Positions 22,070 to 34,635 are shown, counted from the stretch's first letter. The stretch: DNA of 64,000 nucleotides from Zygnema cylindricum (GCA_037447655.1 JBBHKE010003563.1:1-64000), one strand, 5' to 3'. The notes: generated from the sequence alone by a model not told the origin. Numbers and translations: made by a program.

Positions 22070-25000
22070 TTTCTCAACCAAATCCAAAACCTAAATTCAT
22101 TGTTTGCTTTCTTCCTTCTTCTAATACATAGATACCTGGAAACAATTGTTTGAAAAACAACTATCCAAAACAAGCAAATTCAAAAAACGATTTATTTGAA
22201 TATTTAAACAACATTAGGGAGAATTATTACAAATTACAATTTTATCGATAGAAATTACAAAAGATGAACCGTATACTTCTGAAAAAATCTCAGTTTTTTA
22301 ATTACATAACAATAAACTTTATTTCTCCGCCGAAATTTGATGAATGTATGTTATTTTAGATGAACTTTTGGAACCAATCAAAATACTTCACAAACTAACA
22401 AAAAAAAACATTCTCTCAAATGGGTTTGTTCAAAGGGTCACTGTTTCTGTAATTTGCACAGAAAAGACCAGCTATATTGAATGTCTATTTTACAAATTTA
22501 ATTAATTTTACAATCTGTAAGTATTGTCTTTACGGAGAATATGTTTTTCTTCTTATTTTTCTTCTTCTTAACGAAATTTAGCCGTTTGTCAAAAAAAAAT
22601 TACGTCCGAGGAAACTCTCTTTCGCAAAGAATTTTGGGTGCAAATCCTCCGACTTGAAGAGTCACATTTTTTAAAAAGAGATCAACATTTTTGAAACACG
22701 AATCGCGGTTTTTTTCTTTTAAAAATTTTTCAAATGCGTTGACTTCTTTTTTCCCGACTGTTTTCTGAAATAATTTGAGCCAATTAGAAGGCCAGTCTTT
22801 TCCGATGCTGACGTCACAAAATTCCTGCAAAAAAAAATACATTGTGCAAATGACAATTTCATTTCAAAGAAAAAAAAGGAATTAGAGAACACATACGTAA
22901 TTGTGAGGTAAAAAAAGAAAACCACATTGTTCCAATAAGAATTTCATTAGAAAAAAAAAGAGTTAAAAAGGGGAAATAGAGCGAAAACAAAGACAACACA
23001 TTGTACGAATAACAACTTCAGCTGAAAAAAAAGGAGTAAAAAAGGATATCCAAGAGCATGCATACCCAATTGTGAATTATTAGTTTCAATCGGTAAAAAG
23101 AGAAGGAATTTTTTTGAACCAAAGAAAGGGAATAAGCTTTGTGATTTTGACAATAAATCGACAACTATTTTGAAAATCAATTCATCTACAGTACAAAAAG
23201 AAAAACAAAAATTATAATTCCAAGCTTTAAAGAATCACATTTTCAAGAATTTCTCACATTACTCCGATTAAATAAATGTCATTCCAAAAAAGTTTGCCAA
23301 TAATTTTAAACACAAATTGCTTAAATTTGTCAAAAAAAATAAAAAAATGCACGAACGACAAACATACAAAATTAGTGTTACCCAGAAAAAATGAAACAAA
23401 AATAAAATTAGAATTACCTCCAAATCCTAAAAAAACTACTTAAAGGAATACTAATATAAAAAAAAAAAAATTAGCTCTATAACCAATTCTTTCATAGAAA
23501 TCATTTCTTAAAGTGTCAAATTAGTCCTACTTCTGTTCTTTTGGATCCTTCAACAAAAAAGAGCAAAAACCAAAAAAAAAAAAAGTAAAGAAACCAGAAA
23601 TAAACTCAAATAAAACTTACCTCCATATCCAATGCTTTCATAGGAATCATTTTTAAGAGTTCCGGATTAGTTTCTCCCTCACAAGGCCAACAATATGCTC
23701 CATCTCGGGCCAGAGGGAGAGCCCAAAGAAGCAATTTTTCCATCATAAATCCTATTTTGTTTACAATAAGACCCATTTTTTTTAATGAGAAAAACAGAAT
23801 TTGTTTTAATAAAAAAGCCCAAGAAAATGTTTCCTAGTTTGGTAATGAAAAAACCCAAGTTTTTCAACAAAAGACCACTATTCATTTCAATAGGAAGCCC
23901 AAGAAAATGTAATCGTTAGCGACAATTTATGTGGTCCAAACTAAGTCCAAAGGAAGTATATGAAATGGGTGTTTTTTTTAAGCAGTTTTTGAATAGTTTC
24001 CTAATAGTTTCTAAAGTCCACAAATATTCCCCAATTGTTTTCTGAATAGTTTCTTATACTTTTCTTATACTTTCCAAATATTTATTTGTAACTAGCTCTA
24101 CCTGTGGTGTCGAGCGAGAGAAAAAAAGTAAACTGAGGAATTTTATAAAATATCCGAATTACCAGCAAATAATAATGACCTCAGAATCATTGTGAGAAAT
24201 GTAAGAATAATTTAATAAATTACGAATTTCAAATTTATATTTCAAAACTTGTTTCCAAAATCTATATTGTTCTTTCAAGTGCTTATCTTTCCATCGCAAC
24301 CGTTGATAATCCGACAAATGAGCGCAGAGAAAAAATGGGTTTAAATACCCAAAAAAACATCCACGTCAAATGTGGTGCAAGGTATAGCACATGATTGACT
24401 ATAATAAGACCCGATACAAAAAAGTGTGGCTAAGAAAAGTGTTCTTGTAAAAAAATATCGAAATCCACACTAAATGTTATAGAACTAGCATTTCAAAATC
24501 CTCAAACAAGTTAAAAAAAAACATATAGGGTCATTGTAGTGATGGGATTTTATGGAGAAGGAAAAAAAAAGAACAAGTGACATAAAAAACATGCATCATT
24601 CTAACAAGACAATAGGACAATAAACGAATGGAACAAAAATAGAGTTTTGAAAATTTCTTGTCATACATGTATTATTATGGGGCAATTAAATGGGTCTATT
24701 CGGTAGCATAAAAGTGAATCACCTAAAGAAAATCCAAAAAATGGAAAAAATGAAAAATTGGTAAAAGTGAAAAAATGGTAATAAAGAACAACATGCTAAA
24801 AATAAATTTTGGTAAAAAAATGTACGGCGGGAATTTGAATGTCCTTTTAGTTAAAACACAAAATGGAAGATGGGGTCTTTCAACTCTTGATAAAATACCA
24901 TGCATATCGAGTAGTTTCTGAACAATTTAAAAAAAAATGAAAATAAGTAAAACGAAAGAAAACAAAAGGAAAAAATATGTATATATACACATGAAAAAAA

Positions 25001-26200
25001 TAAGAAAAAACTAAGCACAAAAAAAGAAAAAAATAAGAAAACAAAAAAAAATATATAAAAAGAAATAAAAAAAGGAAAAAAAAGCAGTTAGTAATCATAA
25101 AAAAGTAGAAAACCTTTAGAGCATTTAATCTGTTATTAGACTACTCGAAAGGTTTAAAAACGAGTGTCAAAGAAAAAACTGTTTCTAATATCAACAAAGG
25201 TATCAGGGTTTGAAAAAATCCAAATAAAATCGAATTGGAAAAAAAAAACTCTGACTTTCAAAAAAAAAAGTAGTTTTTCACTAAAAAAAAAAAAGTTTTC
25301 CAATGACTCAATCTATTTAATTTCATTAATTCTTCTATCGGTTTATTTTTATTTATCCAAACATTAGCAAAATGTGTTGACATTTTTGAATGTAATATGT
25401 CAACAAAAAAGGTTAACTTCTTATAATTTTTTCTTCCAATGTTTTCTTCCGACATCAAAAATTTCATGATTGAATGTCTTTCTAACTCAATTACATTTTT
25501 TATTCATCCGTACCATTGTTCATTTGAAAGGTGCTTGTACTTGAACATTTTCATATTATAATAAGGGAACGATTACATACTTCACAAAATCATTTGCTTT
25601 ATTCGAGGAATAAAATGCTTCATATGTTTTTTAAGTGAGATCTTAGTGGGGGAATAATGAACTTAAATAAGATTTTAATGGACGAATAATGTACTTGAAT
25701 GAGATTTAATTGGGAGAATAATGTACTTAAAGTAGATTTTTCATCGGGGAATAATGTACTTGAATTATATTTTTAATGGGGGGATAATGTTTTTAAATGA
25801 GAAAAAATGAGGGAATAATGTATTTTGTAAAAGGGGAATAATGTATTTTGTAAAAGGGGAATAATGTACCATAAATTGCTCCTCCGATGTTAAATGGACA
25901 TGCCCAAGTTTCAAATGAGACCCATACTCGACAAACCGGAGAGAGAAAAGAGACTAGAATCTCGATCTCCTAAAGTAAAACGGTCGTTAATTCCGTACCA
26001 ATCACTTCCTGCAAATCTTTGCACAAAATTTTTATGATTGGAAAGAAAAAATTTCAAACTTCAAACTTTTCCCTTTATTTTAACTCACATAAATCAACAT
26101 TGCCACCAATCCAAATGTTTGAATTTTTGGCGGTTTGTGTTCATCTTCGGAAACAGATAAGGGGGACAAAAAGGAAGAGGGGGAGGGCGAGCGAGAGGGA
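22070..26200. other. 4-kb AT-rich desert with A-runs, no gene
   Basis: Long stretches of poly(A)/poly(T) and simple AT-rich sequence. All open frames encode Lys/Asn or Phe/Leu-rich strings expected from composition. At 25640-25870 the phrase ggggaataatgta recurs imperfectly at least seven times with 20-35 bp spacing, a degenerate minisatellite. No tRNA or mobile element was identified. Confidence 0.5.
25640..25872 (+). repeat. Degenerate minisatellite with (g)gggaataatgta core
   Basis: Imperfect direct repeats of a gggaataatgtact-type core, with the last two units nearly identical (attttgtaaaaggggaataatgta). Confidence 0.6.
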
Positions 26201-26205
26201 GAGAG

Positions 26206-26651
26206 TATTCGAGGTGGATTGGTGGAAGCCATGAAATTGTACACAAGAGAAAGATCAATGTATTGGAGAGAGGAATTGATTTGTATTTGGGATGATTTCA
26301 TTAAGTGAGAAGAGTCACTTATATACAAAATATACAATGTTAATTACTGTGGAGTCTAAGCGCTCTATGGTGCGCTGTAACAAAGGAATCCTAGTCTAGA
26401 TTCTAACAAATGTATGTAAGACAAAAGATTGGACCATCGCCCAAAAGACTGGACCGACGGTCAAAGGACTTCTACGTAAAAAGTCTAGACCGACGTATGT
26501 AACGAAAAAGTACAAATGACTGGACCGACGTATGGAAGTACGGATAGGACCAAAAGTGAGACGTCCGGATAAGACGGTCAACAAGACTTGACCGACGTAA
26601 GAAAAAGTTCGGACAAGACAAAAATAACCTGACGCTAAATGTCCCTTAACA
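26206..26651 (-). repeat. 3' LTR of element C
   Basis: 446 bp. It is shorter than the 5' LTR because the right copy has a doubled taaatgtccc decamer at its outer end. It has short direct repeats of a gactggaccgacg type. Confidence 0.9.
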
Positions 26652-26660
26652 CCCCCCCTC

Positions 26661-27376
26661 AAGCGAAAACTAGAAAGTAGATTGAGATGAAAACAAAGGA
26701 AATTTAGCCAGGAGGAAGAGGAAGACGAAGGCCAGAGGATAGGCGGTGCTGCTCAAAGTGGGGGCAAAGAAGAGCCTTGGTGAGATAATCGGCCACTTGG
26801 TCGGCGGATTTGACATAAAGAAACTGGAGAGTGCCATCTTCGACCCGCTCCCGAGAGTAATGATACTGAATGTCGATGTGCTTCGTCCGCTTGTGGTGAA
26901 CAGGATTGCGGATCAAAGCAAGAGCTCCCTGGGAATCGAAAAAGATAGGAGTAGGGGCTGAAGGGGGAAACCCAAGATTGGAAAGTAGAGTCCGAAGCCA
27001 GACAGCTTCCTTGGCGGCAAGCGAAAACTAGAAAGTAGATTGAGATGAAAACAAAGGAAATTTAGCCAGGAGGAAGAGGAAGACGAAGACCAGAGGATAG
27101 GCGGTGCTGCTCAAAGTGAGGGCAAAGAAAAGCCTTGGTGAGATAATCGGCCACTTGGTCGGCGGATTTGACATAAAGAAACTGGAGAGTGCCATCTTCG
27201 ACCCGCTCCCAAGAGTAATGATACTGAATGTCGATGTGCTTCGTCCGCTTGTGGTGAACAGGATTGCGGATCAAAGCAAGAGCTCCCTGGGAATCAAAAA
27301 AGATAGGAGTAGGGGCTGAAGGGGGAAACCCAAGATTGGAAAGTAGAGTCCGAAGCCAGACAGCTTCCTTGGCGGC
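26661..27376 (-). repeat. 358-bp tandem duplication at the RNase H end of C
   Basis: 26661-27018 and 27019-27376 are near-identical direct repeats covering the RNase H C-terminus, the end of pol and the sequence just before the polypurine tract. The first copy joins ggcggc directly to aagcgaaaac, while the second continues into intact RNase H. A few point differences show that it is not an assembly overlap of one identical read. Confidence 0.85.
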
Positions 27377-30300
27377 GTGACAAGCGGCCATATATTCTGC
27401 CTCAGTGCCAGAGCATGCCGTGGTAGGTTGCTTTCTGCATGACCAAGAGATAAGACCATTCCCCAAAAAGAAGCACGAGCCAGTGGTGGAACGGCGGGAA
27501 AGCTCATCTTGTGCCCAATCTGAATCAACAAAATCCGTAAGAGCACTGAAGCCAGAGGAAGAATATGTGAGACAAAGAGTTTTAGTGCCCTGTAGATAAC
27601 AAAGACACGTTTGGCCGCGGCAAGATGATCAAGAGAAAGTGTTGAAGGAATTGATTGAGTTTAGTGACAGTTGTGGCAATGTCAAGGCGAGTGGCCTGCA
27701 TGGCGTACATAAGGGCCCCGACCATCGAGCGTTAAGTGGCATGGTGGGAGGGGGAGAGAAGAGAGTCAGTGGAAAGGAGGAGAGGGGCATTGGCATCTAA
27801 AGAAGTGGAAAGGGAGGAGCACTCTGCCATGCCAAAGCGGTCCAAAAGATCAGACATAAAGGTCTCCTGAGAGAGAGAGAGGGTGCGAGTCGAGCGATTA
27901 CGAGAAACTTCTATGCCCAAATAATAAGTGAGCTCACCTAGATCGGCCATGTCAAAACGGGTCTGAAGGAGAGATTTGACAGTGGAGATTTCAGAGAGGG
28001 AATGACCAACAAGAAGGAGATCGTCAACAAAGATGGCAACAATGATCAATGAGGTGCCAGAGCCACGAGAGTAAATGCTAAAATCGGCATCAATTCGGGT
28101 AAATCCTTCTTTCCGCATAATGGCATCTTTTGTATGGTTCCAGCCACTGGGGGATTCCTTTAATCCATAGATTGTTTTAATGAGATGGCAAACCAGATGC
28201 TCAATCCCAGGGGAAATATAGCCTTCAGGCTGATGCATATAAATGTCCTCGGACAAGATCCCATTTAAGAAGGCATTTTTAACATCCATCTAATGAACAT
28301 GGAAATCACGTTCAGCAGATAAAGCAAGTAAAGTGCGGATAGATGTCAACCGGGAAACAAGAGCAAAGGTTTCAGTGAAATCTATACCTTCGATTTGGGA
28401 AAAGCCCTTCGCCACCAAGCAAGCTTTGTATTTGTCCACGGATCCATCCGTTTTTTGTTTTACACGGAAAACCCATTTTGAACCGATTGCCTTTCTTCCA
28501 GGGGGAAGGGGAACAAGATTCCATGTTTTGTTGGAAAGTAAGGCATTGAATTCAGCATCAGCGGCAGTTTTCCAAAGGGAGGCATCAGGTTGTTTTAGGG
28601 CAGCCTTGAGAGAAAGAGGGGCTGAAATAAGAGAGGCAGAGGCCCCAGCCGAGTAAGCGTAAGCTAGAGAGGCGTGGCCTATGGAAGTAATAAGCCGAAT
28701 AGGGGGGAACTCTAGAGCGTGCGCGGTTTCGGCGAGGTAAAGAAGAGGGGTCAAGAAGAAGGGAAGGCTCAGGATCAGGAAGGGAAGGCTCAAGAGGAGG
28801 AAAAGGCCCAAGAAGAGGTGAGTGGGAAAAAATTGTGGGAGAAAGATTGTCAAAAAGCGGATCATCTTGGGAAAGAGGGGGAGAGGAGGGATTATCTTCA
28901 GAATTTGTGACAGGATGAAGAGGAAGGGCAGCAGAGTGGCTGGCACGGGTGATAGGAGCAGCCAGGAAAACAAGGGGGGTAGGAGAAGATGGAGGAGGAG
29001 GGAGACTTGAAGATGATGAGGGGGAAAATATGGGAGGATTAAGAGGAGAGGGGTGGTAAGGTGTAAGGTAGGTGAATTCAGATGGTTGAAGAGATTGAAG
29101 GGGAAGGTTTGGGGGAAGAGGGTCATAGAGGGTGAGGGAAGGAAAGTCGGATAATGGGGGAAGAGGGGAAGGGAAGGGCATACGAGACAAGGTTTGGAGA
29201 AGTGGCATTTCGTTGAAAATTACTTCTCTGGTGGTGATGACGCGATGCTGAGAAAGACACCAGACGCGGTACGCTTTGGAAAATGGAGCGAACCCAACAA
29301 AAATGCCACGAAATGCGCGAGCGCCCAATTTGTCGTCCGATTGCAAGTGGTCTTTGTACCACGCTTCACAACCAAAGATTTTAAGGTGGTGTATATCTGG
29401 TTTGACAGAGGACCATGCTTCCAATGGAGTAGATTTTGGTAAAACGTTAGTGGGACAAAGATTGTGTAAGTAATTTGCGCAAACGACAGCCTCTGCCCAA
29501 AATTCTTAAGGCAAATTCGCAAAGTACAGCATAGAGCGTGACATGTCATGTAATGTTCGATTGTACCTTTCTAGAATGCCGTTTTGTTGTGGCGTCCGAG
29601 GCGCCGTTGAATGACGTGAGATTCCATGTTGCATGAGAAATTCAGAAAATTGGTTGGACAAAAATTCGCCACCGTTGTCACTGCGGAAGACCTTGATTCG
29701 TTTGTTGTGAAAATTTTCTGCCAACGCCTTAAATTCTTGAAATCGGTCAAAAGCGTCAGATTTATGACAGATTGGATACACGTGTGAAAAACGAGTGGCG
29801 TGGTCAATGAAAGTGACAAAATAAATGGATCCACTGTAGCTACGCGTGCGCATGGGTCCACACACGTCCGTATGTACAAGTGCAAGTGGTTCAGTGATGA
29901 CAGTAGTGCTACTGGGAAATGAGTGACGCAGCATTTTTCCTTGCACGAAACCGTGACAAAAATCCAAAGATTTGTTAGAGAATGAATTTAGTCCAGTTAC
30001 AAGATTTGGCAAAGTACTCAAACTTTCGCTATTTAAATGACCATATCTTAAATGCCAAAGTGGGAAACTTTCGACGCTAGCACTTAAAGCAAATATCTTT
30101 GGCGTACTATAGGATTGTAGGACGTACATAGAATCTCTTGCTACTCCAAAACCTACAGTACTATTGTCTTTTCTATCAAAAAACGTTACTCTATCATTAT
30201 TAAATTCAACTTTTAAGCCGTCAGAAGTGGCGACTTTGACAGAAAATAAATTTCTAGCTAGACCAGGAACAAAGAGTTCGTTCTGAATGTGAATAGACAC

Positions 30301-30480
30301 ATTAGGGACGTTGGCGTTGCTAGAATTAGTAGCCAACAGAATGCAGTCTTCGCCTAAACGAATCTGCATAGGAGATGATAGAGGGGAAAGGTGAGTGAAC
30401 CAATCAGATTGTGGTGAAAGGTGGTGACTTGCACCACTATCTATTAGCCAATCGACATGGGTTTGAGATAGAGAAGCATA
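27062..30480 (-). pseudogene. Decayed copia pol of element C
   Basis: Read 3'-ward on the minus strand: aspartic protease DSGASHHL (about 30440-30465), GAG-pre-integrase WHLRYGHL, integrase with HTDVCGP, RSDNGGEF and TPQQNGILERYNRTL (29500-29900), integrase C-terminal FGCEAW (29350), a long Pro/Ser-rich linker (28750-29200), RT with GSKWVFRVK, VAKGFSQIEGID and FVDDLLLVG (27900-28500), and RNase H with GTEAEYMAA and ending LRLPLPPG. In-frame stops (29506, 28290) and frame changes near 28700 and 27600 inactivate it. Domain order is Ty1/copia (integrase before RT). Confidence 0.88.
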
Positions 30481-30581
30481 CCCTTGTGGAAATTGAGTAT
30501 CCGGAGTGACAGAATTTGAGATATGATGGGCAACATTTCCATATTCAAATTCTGGTGAGGGAGGGAGGACAAAAAGGGAAG

Positions 30582-31607
30582 CTAATGGAGTTGGATAATT
30601 AGAGGGAAAATGTGGGGAGAAAGCGGTCGACCAAAGGAGGTTAACGGCGCTGCGGCGTTAGAAGATTGTGGAAGGGATGGAGAAAGAGAATAATGGTGAG
30701 GATAAGGAAAATTTGGGGGGAAAGAAATGTGTGGAGGGAGTGGGGGGGTGGGAAGAACTGGTGGGTTGACATAGGCAGCGTTGTTACCCCCAGTTTTAGG
30801 GGGATTGGAAGCCTCCACTGCTTTTCGCCTCGCCAATTTTCGACAGTCTTCAACGAAATGTCCTTTTGTTTTGCAGTAGGCGCAAAACAAACGCTGCACC
30901 CCCCCAGAGTTAGTCTTCTGATTTTCGGCAATAAAGGCATTTGCATTAGAGAGATTTGGAGCAAAAAAAGAGAGAAGTTTTGTCTCTTCGTGCAAGAGTT
31001 TGCTACAGAGTGAGTGAAATGGAATGGATTGGTCTAGATTGTCAAACGAGGAAATGAAAGGGGAAAAGGTTTCAAGGAGTCCTCCCAAAAAGGTTGAAGA
31101 GAGGTCCTCGTCGGAAAGATGCACGCCTATCATGGTGCATTTTCCGGCCGATAATTCGACTGTGCTAATCCAATCCTGCATAGATTCCGCCCGCTTTTTC
31201 ATGGAGTTAAAAAACGCTCGTTTTTGAATTCGGCGAGCGGCCCATCCGGTTTGAATGTAAGCTGTTTGAAGACGACTCCAAGCCTCGGCGGAAGAGGATG
31301 CGCCGCAAATAAGACAAGTGCGCTCGGTAGTAAGGGACATCACTAGACGAGCGTGAGCATCCTCATCTTTTTGTTTCCATGTAGCTATCGCCAACTCTTT
31401 GGTAGCTTTTTTTGCTGGTGTATCAGTAGAGGAAAGGATAGGAGGTTTTGAAATTCCTATAAAATGGTCCCAAATCTTCTCGTGTTTGAAAAAATGCATG
31501 GCTGAAAATGACCAATCATAAAAGTTTTGGCCATCAAACTTCTAGATACTATTAGAAGTGGCATAGCTAGGCCCATAACCTATTGGAGGTGGATTGGCGG
31601 AAGCCAT
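30582..31607 (-). pseudogene. gag of element C (start codon in LTR, one stop)
   Basis: The start ATG at 31605-31607 lies 27 nt inside the 5' LTR. The frame reads through the primer-binding site (PIGYGP), meets one TAG at 31542-31544, and continues as a UBN2-type Gag with a CCHC knuckle CAYCKTKGHFVEDC (about 30850-30895) and a Pro-rich tail. It shifts frame before protease. Gag would package the RNA. The stop sits before a conserved KFDGQNFYDW motif. Confidence 0.85.
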
Positions 31608-32036
31608 GAAATTGTACACAAGAGAAAGATCAATGTATTGGAGAGAGGAATTGATTTGTATTTGGGATGATTTCATTAAGTGAGAAGAGTCACTTATATA
31701 CAAAATATACAATGCTAATTACTGTGGAGTCTAAGCGCTCTATAGTGCGCTGTAACAAAGGAATCCTATTCTAGATTCTAACAAATGTATGTAAGACAAA
31801 AGACTGGACCGTCGCCCAAAAGACTGGACCGACGGGCAAAGGACTTCTACGTAAAAAGACTAGATCGACGTATGTAACAAAAAAGTACAAATGATTGCAC
31901 CGACGTATGGAAGTACGGATAGGACCAAAAGTGAGACGTCCGGATAAGATGGTCAACAAGACTTGACCGACATAAGAAAAAGTACGGACAAGACAAAAAT
32001 AACCTGATGCTAAATGTCCCTAAATGTCCCTTAACA
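31581..32036 (-). repeat. 5' LTR of element C
   Basis: 456 bp, paired with 26206-26651 and differing by scattered substitutions plus a 10-bp duplication. I found no convincing tRNA-like cassette in this LTR, unlike LTRs A, B, E and F. Confidence 0.88.
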
Positions 32037-32220
32037 GAGAGGGAGAGGGAGAGGGAGAGGGAGAGGGAGAGGGAGAGGGAGAGGGAGAGGGAGAGGGAGA
32101 GGAGAGGGCGAGGGAGAGGGAGAAAGAGAGAGAGAGGGCGAGGGAGAGGCAAAGTGGGGAGAGGGAGAGGCAAAGTGGGGAGAGGGAGAGGCAAAGTGGG
32201 GAGAGGGAGAGGGAGGTAGA
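32037..32220 (+). repeat. GA-rich microsatellite/minisatellite
   Basis: (gagagg/gagggа-type) hexanucleotide repeats followed by three copies of a 21-bp unit (gagagggagaggcaaagtggg). It provided the target of element C. Arg/Glu and Ser/Leu frames through it are artefacts. Confidence 0.9.
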
Positions 32221-32366
32221 TGTGTTTCTGGTTAATAAAGCCTAAGGTCCACGTTTTTATCAACCCATTGCAACAAGTTTGAAAAAAAAAGAAAAAAATA
32301 ATAATACAAATCTTCCGGCCTGTAGCTGGTGGTATATAAAACTTTTTGTTAGTGAAAAACTGACTG

Positions 32367-32849
32367 CTATATAGCATCCGGTCTTGTCCGTAAAATCCAA
32401 TTGTAACGGAATCCATGTAACCTCTCGTACTCCTCTATTAGATTCTTACTATCTTCTAATAAAGCCAAATATTTTAACAATCCTTGCCTCCCATTGGGCG
32501 ACGCCTTCATATGGATCACTGTTTCTGTTGTGTTATCGATGGAGACTTCCTTCTGTTCCGCAATTTGCGCTGCGACATCATTGGTTCCTCTAAGGAGGTA
32601 AATCATCCACGCATTTTTTTCACGTGGGGTGACGACAAAAATGTCGGCATTTGGGTAAAATGGGAATAAATGTGCTTTTATGCTTTCGGCGGTGAGTTCG
32701 AAAGCGCGCAAACCACCGACGAGAGAAATGGCGATTCGGGTTTTGGGAGAGGAGGGGAATTGGTATATGGCGGAGGAGAAGGGAGAGGAGAAGGAGAGGA
32801 ATATGAGAAAAGAGAGGAAAATGGGTGTGGGAAATGACAATATCCTCAT
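32367..32849 (-). pseudogene. Truncated glycosyltransferase-like host gene (DUF7796-type)
   Basis: The minus-strand frame begins at ATG 32847-32849, preferred over an in-frame ATG 60 nt upstream because it opens a hydrophobic signal peptide or signal anchor (residues 1-26, Phe/Leu/Ser-rich). Motifs follow: IAISLVGGLRAFELT, YPNADIFVVTP, SPNGRQGLLKYLALLE and YNWILRTRPD. These match a family of predicted glycosyltransferase-like proteins I know from land plants (annotated DUF7796), where the last motif reads RTRxDxYW and the protein continues for 150 or more residues. Here the frame stops straight after RTRPDA, and the following sequence leads to a microsatellite and element C. Either an intron lies here or the 3' half is lost. 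Probably ER/Golgi if made. Confidence 0.6.
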
Positions 32850-32909
32850 CTTCTCTTTCCAATTTCTAGTGGTTAAGTATCTATAGGTTTTAGGATTTGA
32901 AAGGTTCAA

Positions 32910-33455
32910 AAATCAATGTCTCAAGTGAGGAGATATCTTGCTTTTAGAGCTTGTTACTGCTATTTAGTTAAAGATAAAATACGTACTTTATCTGTACGTT
33001 TTTATGAGTTTTCATGTTCTCGTATTTAAGAAATTCATAAAAGTTGTTTCGCTATTTGTCTCAAACAAATGTGAAATTTCCCAGGAAACGAAATGTTTTT
33101 TTCGGAGAAAACTCTCCGTACGTATGACTGTGGGGGAGGGGTTCTTTTAAACAATTCTGTACAGAAATAGTACTTGACACATCGGATCCCAATCTCTAAA
33201 ATTGATTTCTCTAAAATTTGACTCATAATTGATTTCCAATCATAAAGACAAGGAAACACCTGTTCTCAGATGTTCAAACATCGACTATGTGAACGCTAGC
33301 TCGTCGCCACAAATTTGGACCCTCAAACCTAAAATTTAATTATTAACTTTAATGGTTTTCTTCCGTTAAAAAAAAATTGTTTAATTAGCGATCATAACTC
33401 TACTTTGGACAGTTTGTGTCAAAATACCCACTCTCCCACCCCCTCTCCCCCCCCT

Positions 33456-33525
<70 letters not shown>

Positions 33526-34220
33526 TCCCTCTCATGTGCACACATTGTTACAATTCAATATAGAGAATTATAGAGAATCAAACACATTCAATATTTTAGT
33601 TCGCGGCGACGATACATTTCGAAATGGTACGCTTCGCGTTCTGTTGTTAAGAAAATAAGAGAAGAGTGAGAGAAGAGAATGCCTTGTATAAAAAGGCTTC
33701 GACCGTTTTTTTTTATAAATCTCTTTTTGGCTGATTGTGTAATTTATTGTGTTCTTACATAATGATATTTTCTTCTTGTGTTTCTTTCACACAACTCATT
33801 AGCTAAATGTGCGTGCATATAGCCTCACATGTTGATAAATGAGAAAAATGGTGTCAATGTGAGTTTTCCAAATGAAACGTCGCAATTCAACTCAACCAAA
33901 ACGGTATTGTAATATTAAAAATGTGATGAGAGTAATTTTGTTTGCGTATACGTCCAAGTAAGTGTTTTTTATTCTGTCTTTTTTCTAAAAAATTGAACTC
34001 GCGACGAGATAATCTTCTACCGTACGTAGTTTTGCAAAAACCATAATACAATATCTTGAATCTTTGAATTTTACATCTTCATTTTTTCAACCCAAGCGCA
34101 CGTGATTCAAACTCATCATCAGACTTTAACTGAAATAAACTCTAGAGTCATTTTTTGTTAAAGTTATATTTGAACGAGAACTAGGAAAATATTTATGCAA
34201 GAGCCAAATGTACTTGAACT
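32910..34220. other. AT-rich intergenic DNA with a CT microsatellite
   Basis: No coding signal. 33455-33533 is a (CT)n microsatellite with one (ct)gt interruption. The upstream region of the DUF7796-like gene lies at 32850-33300 and shows no unambiguous core promoter. Confidence 0.5.
33455..33533 (+). repeat. (CT)n microsatellite
   Basis: About 80 bp of nearly pure ct repeats. Confidence 0.95.
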
Positions 34221-34278
34221 TTAGAGTGTTGATTTCCATGAAATCGGGGATTCGGTATGTCCTATACTAGGGAAAAGT

Positions 34279-34350
34279 GAGTCAGCCAGGGCTCGAACCT
34301 GGGACCTCTGACTTGAGCTGTCAGGGCACTAACCACTGTGCCACCAGCTC
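34279..34350 (-). ncRNA. Cloverleaf tRNA-like sequence in TRIM LTR, copy 1
   Basis: 72 nt on the TRIM sense strand. A box TGGCACAGTGG matches the consensus; B box GGTTCGAGCCC matches with one or two departures. Stems: acceptor gagctgg/ctgactc (6 of 7 with wobbles), D arm ggcac/gtgcc, anticodon arm ctgac/gtcag with a 7-nt loop agctcaa, T arm ccagg/cctgg. TTTT follows within four bases. The loop lacks U33, so decoding is unlikely. It looks like a Pol III promoter module. Confidence 0.6.
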
Positions 34351-34563
34351 GATGTGGAGCCTGGCATGTCCGTACCTATTTATTTTAGGCGGCTTCGAGT
34401 GTGACGTATCACATTCTACCCCGTACTGAACCAGCATTCACGTGCCAATCCAACACCCACCCTCACGCAAGGCTGGTCAAACCATCCGCAATCCCGCTGG
34501 CACCGATACCATGTTGATTTCTGTGAAATCCGAGATTAGGTATGTCCCATACTAGGGAAAAGT

Positions 34564-34635
34564 GAGTCGACCAGGGCTCAAACCTGTGACCTCTGACTTG
34601 AGCTGTCACGGCACTGACCACTGTGCCACCACCTC
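34564..34635 (-). ncRNA. Cloverleaf tRNA-like sequence in TRIM LTR, copy 2
   Basis: Same 72-nt module in the second TRIM LTR with a handful of substitutions (for example the B box is ggtttgagccc). Both A-box and T-arm elements are recognisable. It lies just upstream of the A-right insertion point. Confidence 0.5.

Larger units (their letters stand above)
26206..32036 (-). mobile_element. Ty1/copia element C (minus strand)
   Basis: A 5831-bp element with LTRs at 26206-26651 (446 bp) and 31581-32036 (456 bp). LTR sense ends are TG (TGTTAAGGG) and TA (CCAATA), so the usual terminal CA is TA in both LTRs. The target duplication is GAGAG (26201-26205 and 32037-32041) within a GA microsatellite. 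The primer-binding site GGTTATGGGCC is the initiator tRNA-Met anticodon-arm type, and the polypurine tract is GAGGGGGGG. Coding is decayed. Its Gag and Pol are only distantly similar to A/B/E, a separate copia lineage. Confidence 0.92.

Noticed and set aside
32007-32245. Long open frames of Arg/Glu or Ser/Leu repeats
   Set aside because: They are produced by the GA hexanucleotide microsatellite and are open in several frames on both strands.
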